The notes beneath the pieces were generated by a model. The model did not search any database, was not told where the DNA came from, and saw nothing but the letters and a program-made list of their open reading frames with translations. Position numbers and translations under genes: made by a program. A stretch of DNA of 10,338 nucleotides from an uncultured Oscillospiraceae bacterium (GTDB taxonomy: Bacteria; Bacillota_A; Clostridia; Oscillospirales; Oscillospiraceae): positions 1-10,338 of the forward strand of contig CAAEDK010000220.1 in NCBI GenBank assembly GCA_900754605.1, in the 5' to 3' direction. Shown here piece after piece: positions 1 to 5,660 of this stretch; position 1 is the stretch's first letter, and every line of letters begins with the position of its first letter.

Positions 1-74
1 CCGCCGTTGAGGACGCCTCCATTGCTGGCTGACTTCATTCATGCCAGGGCTGCAAACCAATTTGCGAAAAATTC
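1..74. other. Left-edge sequence, possible 3' end of an upstream gene
   Basis: These bases precede the rubrerythrin promoter. The third plus-strand frame reads AVEDASIAG and stops at 30-32, and the first frame stays open to a TGA at 76-78. Either could be the last codons of a gene that lies outside the window, but the stretch is too short to decide. No hairpin terminator is visible here. A minus-strand ATG at 42-40 opens a short frame with no recognisable protein. Confidence 0.25.
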
Positions 75-101
75 TTGACACTACCTTATTCTTATTATAG
101 C
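75..101 (+). promoter_or_regulatory. Rubrerythrin promoter with overlapping PerR-box-like site
   Basis: A perfect -35 TTGACA lies at 75-80. The best -10 is TATAGC at 96-101, with a short 15-bp spacer. Bases 86-100 match the Bacillus PerR box TTATAATNATTATAA at 11 of 14 defined positions (mismatches at box positions 5, 6 and 15). The match lies between and over the promoter elements, where a bound repressor would block RNA polymerase. PerR control of rubrerythrin is known in clostridia; control here is inferred from the sequence match. Confidence 0.5.
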
Positions 102-183
102 TGCAAAGATATCTAAATAGCCTGAATAGAACTAACACCCTAAGCGGAAATACAAGAATGATGCAGAAAGGATGAACCAGACA

Positions 184-720
184 ATGGCAGAATTGAAGGG
201 AAGTAAAACGGAACAGAATCTGTGGACTGCGTTTGCCGGGGAGTCTCAGGCCCGGAATAAGTACACCTACTTTGCCTCGAAGGCCAAAAAGGACGGCTAT
301 GTCCAGATCTCCAAGATCTTTGAGGAGACCGCCGCCAATGAGAAGGAGTATGCAGAAATCTGGTTTAAGCTGCTAAACGGCATCGGGACCACGGCGGAGA
401 ATCTGGAGGCTGCCGCCCAGGGCGAGAACTACGAGTGGACGGATATGTATGCCACCATGGCCAAGGAGGCCAGGGAGGAGGGCTTCGACCACATTGCCTT
501 CCTGTTTGAGGAGGTCGCCAAGATCGAGAAGGAGCATGAGGAACGTTACCGCAAGCTGCTGGCCAATGTGGAGGGCGGACTTGTATTCTCGCGGGATGGA
601 GAGATGATTTGGCAGTGCAGCAACTGCGGCCATATCCATGTAGGTAAGCAGGCACCGGAGATGTGCCCTGTCTGTGCGCATCCAAAAGCGTATTTCCAGC
701 TGAAAGCAGAAAATTACTGA
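184..720 (+). CDS. rbr: Rubrerythrin (diiron peroxidase with rubredoxin-like domain)
   Basis: Rubrerythrin reduces hydrogen peroxide to water in the cytoplasm of anaerobes, with electrons arriving through its rubredoxin-like iron site. The 178-residue product has a four-helix diiron domain (about 1-130) with E20, E53, E84, D87 and an ExxH at E115-H118, then a rubredoxin-like domain with Cys pairs at 145/148 and 161/164. I chose the ATG at 184 because AAAGGA (167-172) lies 11 bases ahead and the numbering then matches Desulfovibrio vulgaris rubrerythrin (E20, E53). The in-frame ATG at 172 touches the ribosome binding site and is unlikely. Oddity: residue 56 is Tyr (TAT, 349-351) where family members have the iron ligand His (EKEH becomes EKEY). 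The gene appears monocistronic, with its own promoter and terminator. Confidence 0.95.
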   Translation: MAELKGSKTEQNLWTAFAGESQARNKYTYFASKAKKDGYVQISKIFEETAANEKEYAEIWFKLLNGIGTTAENLEAAAQGENYEWTDMYATMAKEAREEGFDHIAFLFEEVAKIEKEHEERYRKLLANVEGGLVFSRDGEMIWQCSNCGHIHVGKQAPEMCPVCAHPKAYFQLKAENY

Positions 721-730
721 TTAAAACAGG

Positions 731-759
731 GCCGGGAGCCATTAGGCTCCCGGCTTTTT
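731..759 (+). terminator. Rho-independent terminator after rubrerythrin
   Basis: A perfect 10-bp G+C-rich stem (731-740 with 745-754) closes a four-base ATTA loop and is followed directly by a T run. It begins 10 bases after the rubrerythrin stop codon. Confidence 0.93.
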
Positions 760-804
760 ATCTATCTTCACAGAATCTTTACATTTAAACATGCTGGGCC
801 GCAC

Positions 805-833
805 TTGCCAAAGGTACAGGGATTGTATATAAT
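805..833 (+). promoter_or_regulatory. Promoter of the YitT-family gene
   Basis: TTGCCA at 805-810 and a perfect TATAAT at 828-833 are separated by exactly 17 bp. This predicts a transcript start near 840 and a leader of about 27 bases before the TTG start codon. Confidence 0.8.
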
Positions 834-866
834 AGTCATGCGTGGAAAATTAAAGGAGTTGTTATT

Positions 867-1499
867 TTGTTTTCCCTATTAAAGCCAAAGAAGTGCGCTC
901 TGGCCCTGCTGGGCAGCGCGATTCTTGCCTTTGGCCTGTACAACATCCATGCGCTGTCCGGTGTGACGGAGGGCGGCGTGCTGGGTATGACATTATTCCT
1001 GCACCACTGGTTTGGGCTGTCGCCGGCTATATCTGGGCTGGTTCTAAATGCAGCCTGTTACTGGATGGGATGGAAGCTTCTGGGCCGTGAGTTTATTGCC
1101 TATTCCATCGTAGCTGGGGGAGGATTTTCCCTGTTTTATGGTGTGTGTGAGCAATTTGATCCCCTTTGGCCTCAGTTGGCAGACCATCCTCTGTTGGCTG
1201 CGGTGCTGGGTGCCCTGTTTGTGGGCGTGGGCGTAGGCATCAGCGTCCGCTCAGGAGGGGCTCCAGGGGGAGATGACGCCCTGGCCATGAGTATCTCCGC
1301 TGTGAGCCACTGGGATATTCAGTGGGCTTATCTCATCAGTGACCTTGTGGTATTAGCATTGTCGGCGACATACATTGACTGGAAACGCCTTGCCTGCTCG
1401 CTGCTGACGGTGATCCTATCTGGACAGATCATCGGTCTGGTTCAGAAGATCGGAAAAAATCCGGAGAAGGAGCAGACACCCGTTACAGAAGATAGCTGA
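867..1499 (+). CDS. YitT family integral membrane protein, short form
   Basis: This is a 210-residue hydrophobic protein of the YitT/DUF161 family; members are predicted multi-pass membrane proteins, and their transported substrate or function is not established. About six membrane segments can be seen, near 9-29, 50-68, 75-93, 108-127, 152-170 and 174-193. The family glycine-rich motifs are present at GGVLGM (36-41) and SGGAPGGDDALA (129-140). The start is a TTG at 867, supported by AAAGGAG (852-858) eight bases upstream; no in-frame ATG lies nearby. Full-length YitT proteins are usually about 280-290 residues with a C-terminal DUF2179 domain. That domain is absent here: the protein ends in a charged tail after the last helix, so it is the single-domain form rather than a visible truncation. 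It has its own promoter and converges on the ABC operon. Confidence 0.85.
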   Translation: MFSLLKPKKCALALLGSAILAFGLYNIHALSGVTEGGVLGMTLFLHHWFGLSPAISGLVLNAACYWMGWKLLGREFIAYSIVAGGGFSLFYGVCEQFDPLWPQLADHPLLAAVLGALFVGVGVGISVRSGGAPGGDDALAMSISAVSHWDIQWAYLISDLVVLALSATYIDWKRLACSLLTVILSGQIIGLVQKIGKNPEKEQTPVTEDS

Positions 1500-1554
1500 T
1501 TCAAAGCAGCTGTTTTGTCATCAATTCCACGCATACACGCATAAAGAGAAGAAA

Positions 1555-1600
1555 CCCCTGTATCCACCCGGAGTGTTCCGAGCGGATACAGGGGAATTTT
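1555..1600. terminator. Bidirectional terminator between convergent genes
   Basis: A perfect 11-bp stem (1555-1565 with 1584-1594) encloses a second small stem (1569-1572 with 1577-1580, loop GTGT). AATTTT follows on the plus strand, and a T-rich stretch follows the stem on the minus strand. It lies about 55 bases after the YitT-family stop and about 30 bases after the ATPase stop, so it can end both transcripts. Confidence 0.85.
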
Positions 1601-1625
1601 GTGTCTTCCATGCAAAGATAAGGAT

Positions 1626-2372
1626 TTATAGTACCTTGCTGAGGAACAACTGGGTGCGTGGGTTTTGAGGGCTGTCAAAAAGAGCGCGGGGTGTATTTTC
1701 CTCCAGAATGGCACCGCCGTCCATGAAGATGACGCGGCTGGCGACCTCCCGGGCGAAGCCCATCTCGTGAGTGACCACTGCCATGGTCATACCTTCCTGG
1801 GCCAGATCCCGCATCAGATCCAGCACCTCGCCTACCATCTCGGGATCCAGGGCAGAGGTTGGTTCATCAAAGAGCATGACCTCCGGCTCCATAGCCAAAG
1901 CACGGACGATGGCGATGCGTTGTTTCTGGCCGCCGGAGAGCATATTGGGGTACTCATTTGCCTTGGAAGCCAGGCCGATCCGCTCCAGCAGTTCCATGGC
2001 CTGCTTGTCCGCCTCCTCCTGGGTTTTGAGTTTCAGCTGGACAGGAGCTAGGGTGATATTCTTTTGAACAGTCATGTGAGGGAAGAGGTTGAAGTGCTGG
2101 AACACCATGCCCATCTTCCGGCGGTGGAGGTCGATATCCACCTTTTTATCTGTGATGTCTACATCATTAAAGTAGATGTGTCCGGAGGAGGGGGTCTCCA
2201 ACAGATTCAGGCACCGCAGCAGGGTGGATTTTCCGGAGCCGGAGGGGCCAATGATGGCCACTACCTCTCCCTTCTGGATGGTTAGAGAGCAGTCATTAAG
2301 AGCTTTGACGGCTCCGTGGTTGTATTCCTTGATCACGTGCTCCACACGGATCAGATCACCGCTTGTCGCCAC
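1626..2372 (-). CDS. Polar amino acid ABC transporter ATP-binding protein (GlnQ-like)
   Basis: This is the cytoplasmic ATPase that powers the importer encoded with the two genes upstream of it. The 248-residue product has all ABC ATPase motifs: Walker [10 protein letters not shown] (42-50), Q-loop Gln92, signature LSGGQ (145-149), Walker B VMLFDE (165-170), D-loop SALD (173-176) and switch His202. Sequence and length fit the GlnQ/HisP/ArtP polar amino acid group; the exact substrate cannot be read from this subunit. I start it at the GTG at 2372-2370, because AAAGGAGG lies seven bases ahead on the minus strand. The longer frame from a TTG at 2399 has no ribosome binding site. The start overlaps the end of the permease gene by 17 bases, so the ribosome binding site lies inside the permease reading frame; this suggests coupled translation and a fixed subunit ratio. 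Confidence 0.95.
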   Translation of the reverse strand: MATSGDLIRVEHVIKEYNHGAVKALNDCSLTIQKGEVVAIIGPSGSGKSTLLRCLNLLETPSSGHIYFNDVDITDKKVDIDLHRRKMGMVFQHFNLFPHMTVQKNITLAPVQLKLKTQEEADKQAMELLERIGLASKANEYPNMLSGGQKQRIAIVRALAMEPEVMLFDEPTSALDPEMVGEVLDLMRDLAQEGMTMAVVTHEMGFAREVASRVIFMDGGAILEENTPRALFDSPQNPRTQLFLSKVL

Positions 2373-3090
2373 GGCGCATCCTCCTTTCAATGGCCTCAAT
2401 GGCCTTGCTGGCAGGGAAATTGATACAGAAGTAAATCAATGCAATAAATACGAAGGGGCCTACCGAAATCAGAGTAGTACCAGAAACATTTTTTGCGGCA
2501 AACATCAACTCGCCCATGCCATAGGCGGAACAAACAGAGGATTCCTTCACCATTGTGACTACCTCATTGGCCAGGGCAGGGAGGACGTTCTTGACCGCCT
2601 GGGGAAGAACCACAAGCTTCATGGCCTGCCACTGAGACAGACCCAGGGAGCGAGCGGCTTCCGTCTGTCCTCCGTCCACCGCGAGGATGCCAGCCCGGAA
2701 AATCTCTGCCACATAGGCAGAGCTGTTCAGTGCCAGGGATACCACAAAGGGGATGAACATATCAAGACGGATGAAGCCAATGTAGACTCGGGGGACCTGG
2801 ATAATGTAGAAGATGCCAAAATAGATAATAGCCAACTGGACCATCAGTGGTGTGGAGCGAAATATCGCAATATAGGCACCGGATAGTCCGTGAATGAATC
2901 GGTTCTTACTCAGACGCATTAAGGCGAGAACGAGAGCTGGAATAATCGCCAGGAGCACTGCTACCACCGACAAGGCCAGCGTGTTTAGCACTCCGTCAAC
3001 AAAATACGAGGCATATTTGGGAAGAAAGGAGAAGTTCACGAAGCTGGATGGGAAGGTGGAATCGAACATTTTTGAGATTGCTTCTATCAT
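2356..3090 (-). CDS. Polar amino acid ABC transporter permease (HisM/GlnP-like)
   Basis: This is the membrane channel subunit of the importer. The 244-residue product is hydrophobic with about five membrane segments (roughly 30-58, 71-98, 112-135, 165-190 and 208-226). The family N-terminal signature around FRSTPLMVQ (77-85) and the EAA loop beginning EAARSLG (144-150), which docks onto the ATPase, are both present. The ATG at 3090 has AAAGGAG seven bases upstream. A single permease gene implies a homodimeric channel. The gap from the binding-protein gene is 100 bases and contains a strong stem-loop; the 3' end overlaps the ATPase gene. The permease family assignment is firm; the substrate is unresolved. 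Confidence 0.94.
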   Translation of the reverse strand: MIEAISKMFDSTFPSSFVNFSFLPKYASYFVDGVLNTLALSVVAVLLAIIPALVLALMRLSKNRFIHGLSGAYIAIFRSTPLMVQLAIIYFGIFYIIQVPRVYIGFIRLDMFIPFVVSLALNSSAYVAEIFRAGILAVDGGQTEAARSLGLSQWQAMKLVVLPQAVKNVLPALANEVVTMVKESSVCSAYGMGELMFAAKNVSGTTLISVGPFVFIALIYFCINFPASKAIEAIERRMRRGDKR

Positions 3091-3133
3091 AGCGGTGCTC
3101 CTTTATATTGTGACGTTGGGATAACACAGGACC

Positions 3134-3162
3134 GTGGAGGGCCGGAATGACCGGCCCTCCAC
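3134..3162 (-). other. Intercistronic stem-loop between binding protein and permease genes
   Basis: A perfect 12-bp G+C-rich stem (3134-3145 with 3151-3162) closes a five-base loop. On the minus strand it begins about 28 bases after the binding-protein stop. No T run follows, so it is not a standard terminator. Such structures at this position in binding-protein operons commonly protect the upstream message from 3' decay or cause partial termination, giving more binding protein than membrane subunits. That role is inferred here. Confidence 0.75.
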
Positions 3163-3190
3163 AGGGATTTGTATGGTCGAAAAGAGAGAC

Positions 3191-4060
3191 TTAACCCTCC
3201 AGAGCTTGGGAACTGAGTTCATCGGCCTTTTCAATGAAGCCATCCATGGTACCATCGGACAGAGCCTTGGCAATGGTCTCATTGATGGAGGGGAGCAGGC
3301 CCTTAGGATCGCCCTTGGCAACCCAGACACGGTAGGGCTCCACATAGCTGCTCATGTCGATGTCAACAGCGGCCAGATTGGAGTTGGAAGCCAGATACTG
3401 GTCTGCCACGGCACCATCCAGCACCAGGGCATCACACTTATCGTATACCAGATTATTGACGAGATCAATCACAGAGGACATAGAAACCAAATCGGCGCCA
3501 GTCATGTACTTTGTCACGATTGTTTCCTTCGTGGTTGCAGTTTGAGCGCCTACGGCCTTTCCGGAAAAATCCTCCAGAGAGGTGTAGTTGCCCTCCTCAC
3601 CAGCTCTGACCACGATCTTGGGAGGCAGGTCGGAGTAGTAACCATCAGAGTAATCAGCGGCAGCCGGACGGACGCCTTCCTCATCGATTTCGGCAGCGGC
3701 GATGACCATATCACACTGGCCCTGGTTCAGAAGGGTGAACAAGTTGTTGAAGTCCATGTGGACCACTTCGAACTCAGCGCCCATATCCTTGGCGATCTGC
3801 TCGCCCAGGAACACATCAATGCCCACAATGATATCCTTTCCGTTCTCATCCAGAACGTGGAATTCAAAGGGGGGATAGTCGGCGGAGGTGCCCAGCACCA
3901 GCTTCTCAACAGTGGGGGCAGAGGCGCTGGCGTCATTCTGGCTGGCAGAGCCAGAGGCAGCACCGGAGTTGGCGGAGCTGCTGGAGTTGCCGCCGCAAGC
4001 GGTCAGGCCCAGGGCCATGGTCAGAGCCAGGCCCATTGCAAGCACATTCTTTTTCATCAT
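3191..4060 (-). CDS. Polar amino acid ABC transporter substrate-binding lipoprotein
   Basis: This protein captures an amino acid outside the cell and delivers it to the permease. The 289-residue product begins with a lipoprotein signal peptide: MMKKN, a hydrophobic stretch and a lipobox LTAC with Cys22 as the lipidated residue. A Ser/Ala-rich linker (about 25-50) follows, then an SBP_bac_3 domain from about residue 53 (KLVLGTSADYPPFEF). Expected ligand contacts include Arg131, at the usual spacing before the DYSDGYY segment, and an Asp in LVLDG near 214. I chose the ATG at 4060 because an AGGAG sequence lies seven bases upstream. The next codon is also ATG (4057), and a TTG at 4066 is too close to the ribosome binding site. 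It is the first gene of the operon. The substrate is probably a polar amino acid; arginine or a relative is suggested only by the promoter repeats. Confidence 0.94.
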   Translation of the reverse strand: MMKKNVLAMGLALTMALGLTACGGNSSSSANSGAASGSASQNDASASAPTVEKLVLGTSADYPPFEFHVLDENGKDIIVGIDVFLGEQIAKDMGAEFEVVHMDFNNLFTLLNQGQCDMVIAAAEIDEEGVRPAAADYSDGYYSDLPPKIVVRAGEEGNYTSLEDFSGKAVGAQTATTKETIVTKYMTGADLVSMSSVIDLVNNLVYDKCDALVLDGAVADQYLASNSNLAAVDIDMSSYVEPYRVWVAKGDPKGLLPSINETIAKALSDGTMDGFIEKADELSSQALEG

Positions 4061-4117
4061 TTCCAATCTCCTTTTCCATCAGAGCGGTATCTGCCGCCCT
4101 TCTTTCAGGTTGATATG

Positions 4118-4147
4118 AGTATACTCCTAAAAAATATGCAACGTCAA
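4118..4147 (-). promoter_or_regulatory. Promoter of the amino acid ABC transporter operon
   Basis: On the minus strand, TTGACG (4147-4142) and TATACT (4123-4118) are separated by 18 bp. The predicted transcript start near 4111 gives a leader of about 50 bases, too short for a T-box or riboswitch. Confidence 0.75.
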
Positions 4148-4163
4148 TAGATAAATATGCAAA
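4125..4163 (-). promoter_or_regulatory. Tandem direct repeat resembling a double ARG box
   Basis: TTGCATATTT occurs twice on the minus strand, at 4162-4153 and 4141-4132, exactly 21 bp apart. Extended to 18 bp, the first copy (4163-4146) fits the ARG-box pattern TNTGNATWWWWATNCANA with two mismatches; the second (4142-4125) is weaker. ArgR operators are typically two 18-bp boxes with a 3-bp gap, the geometry seen here. The repeats cover the -35 and spacer, as a repressor site would. ArgR is the best guess; another regulator is possible. Confidence 0.45.
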
Positions 4164-4220
4164 TTCTTCGAAAAAGAAAAAATTTTTTTGGCGTAAATGA
4201 CCGATGCAAGGAAAATGTCG

Positions 4221-4249
4221 TTGAAATTAGAGAGAAAAGGGGGTATAAT
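4221..4249 (+). promoter_or_regulatory. Promoter of the alanine racemase gene
   Basis: TTGAAA at 4221-4226 and a perfect TATAAT at 4244-4249 are 17 bp apart. The predicted transcript start near 4256 lies after both upstream in-frame ATG codons (4197 and 4248), which supports translation from 4326 and a leader of about 70 bases. Confidence 0.75.
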
Positions 4250-4325
4250 GCAGAGAAATGAGCAGGAGAATGGGAGAAGTTTTCCCAGGAAAATCCGGAT
4301 CTACTGCCAGAAAACAGGTGAGAGT

Positions 4326-5441
4326 ATGAATAAAAATTTGAATAATTCGGTTTTATACATCAATATGCGTCAGCTGAGACGCAACGCGGAAACAATTTTA
4401 CAGGAACTGGACGGGGCGCAGCTGATCCCGGTATTAAAAGGGAATGCCTACGGTCTTGGTTTGGAGGCAGTGGGGGGAGCATTGGCGGCCATCCCGGAAA
4501 TCCGAACCATGGCGGTGGCTCAGGTGTCGGAGGGCGCGGCTCTCCGGCGGGCTGGAGTGAGCCAGGATATTCTTGTGCTTGGCGGCGTGCCAGAACGACT
4601 GCTGGAGCCGGCGGTAGAGTTGGATCTGACTTTGACGGTTGGGAGGTTGGGGATGTTGCCGCTTCTGGCAGAGATGGGCCGGGCTCAGGGCAGGCCGGTA
4701 CAGGTGCAGATCAAGGTGGAGACTGGGCTGCACCGCTACGGCCTGATGCCTGGGGCGGAACTGGACAGCCTGCTGGAAGAGTGGCGGGAGCACACTCCCT
4801 GGATCCGAGTAACAGGAGCATTTACCCATTTCGCTGACCTGGGGGACCCGGCCCGCACAGAGGATCAGTTTCAGACCTATCTAAGGGGTGTGGCTCAGCT
4901 GGAACAGGGCGGAATGGAGATCCCCATGCGCCATGTATCGGCCAGTGCCGCCAGCGAATATGCTCCACAATACCGGCTGGACGGTGTTCGGATTGGACGG
5001 CGGCTGTACATGGATCATCCCACCGCCCCCCTGGGGACAGTTCAGGAGGTGTGTTCCTGGCGGGCCTGGGTGACCTGCGTTCGTGCACTTCAGGAGGGGG
5101 ATGCTCTTGGTTACGGAGGACATATTCGGATGCCCCGGGATGGCACGGTTGCCACGATCTCGGTGGGCTATGGTGATGGTCTGGATCCGGAGTTAGTTCG
5201 GGTGGGTGGACCAGTGCTTATTGGAGGACAGCGGGCGCGCCTACTGGCCTGCTGCATGGATCAGACAGTGGTGGATGTCACTGGGATCCCATGTGAAGTG
5301 GATGACGAGGTGACCCTGCTGGGGGGCGACGGACATGGCAACTGGCTTTCTGCACAGGAGGTTTCTCTGCTGATTGGAGAGGACGAGGGATGCGGACTCA
5401 CATCCCAGCTCAGTGGCCGGGTGGGGAGAGTGTATCTGTAA
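4326..5441 (+). CDS. alr: Alanine racemase family protein (PLP-dependent), divergent
   Basis: Alanine racemase interconverts L- and D-alanine in the cytoplasm, supplying D-alanine for peptidoglycan and teichoic acid modification. From the ATG at 4326 (AGGTGAG just ahead; promoter just upstream) the product has 371 residues, the usual family length. An in-frame extension back to 4197 exists but would start before the predicted transcript. Key residues align closely with Geobacillus Alr numbering: PLP lysine K38 in VLKGNAYGLG, R137, H168, H203, S207, R222, catalytic Y263, Y282, and M311-D312 in the CMDQTVVDVT segment. Departures are G39 for Ala and L44 for His in the KANAYGHG motif, A206 for the usual Asn beside S207, and RIGRRLYMD where RxGxxLYG is typical. 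Activity is likely because both catalytic bases, K38 and Y263, are kept, but substrate preference could differ (Ser or another amino acid). It may be a second racemase gene in the genome. Confidence 0.88.
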   Translation: MNKNLNNSVLYINMRQLRRNAETILQELDGAQLIPVLKGNAYGLGLEAVGGALAAIPEIRTMAVAQVSEGAALRRAGVSQDILVLGGVPERLLEPAVELDLTLTVGRLGMLPLLAEMGRAQGRPVQVQIKVETGLHRYGLMPGAELDSLLEEWREHTPWIRVTGAFTHFADLGDPARTEDQFQTYLRGVAQLEQGGMEIPMRHVSASAASEYAPQYRLDGVRIGRRLYMDHPTAPLGTVQEVCSWRAWVTCVRALQEGDALGYGGHIRMPRDGTVATISVGYGDGLDPELVRVGGPVLIGGQRARLLACCMDQTVVDVTGIPCEVDDEVTLLGGDGHGNWLSAQEVSLLIGEDEGCGLTSQLSGRVGRVYL

Positions 5442-5504
5442 CGGATTGCCAAGATCAAGCTGTAAAGCTAGCAGTCATTACAATGAAACGGTGTGAAAGT
5501 GTGC

Positions 5505-5535
5505 CGGTCCCTGTGCCGCCCCTGTACAGGGACCG
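5505..5535 (+). other. Perfect hairpin in the gap after alanine racemase
   Basis: A perfect 10-bp stem (5505-5514 with 5526-5535) closes an 11-base loop. No T run follows on either strand, so it is not a typical intrinsic terminator. It is the main structured element in the 219-base gap 5442-5660. That gap holds no convincing gene; TATACT at 5580-5585 could be a -10 but lacks a good -35. Confidence 0.6.
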
Positions 5536-5660
5536 ACCGCCGTCCCGAGACTGATCTGAGGGCCGCCGAATTTACAAAATATACTTGAAAAAATTTTGAA
5601 AAGCAGTAAGCTGGTAAGCATGAAAAAATACCCCAGAGCAGGGGTTCAGGAGGCTGAGGA

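Noticed and set aside
3134..4150. Long plus-strand open frame of 338 codons opposite the binding-protein gene
   Set aside because: It is antisense to a clear SBP_bac_3 lipoprotein with signal peptide and ribosome binding site, has low-complexity His/Gly/Gln-rich composition and matches no family.
4164..4192. A-run followed by T-run (AAAAAGAAAAAATTTTTTT area) as a terminator
   Set aside because: There is no G+C-rich stem; it is an A+T-rich upstream region between two divergent promoters.
4197..4325. 43-residue N-terminal extension of alanine racemase
   Set aside because: The predicted promoter (-10 at 4244-4249) lies inside it, no family homologue needs it, and starting at 4326 gives the normal length and residue numbering.
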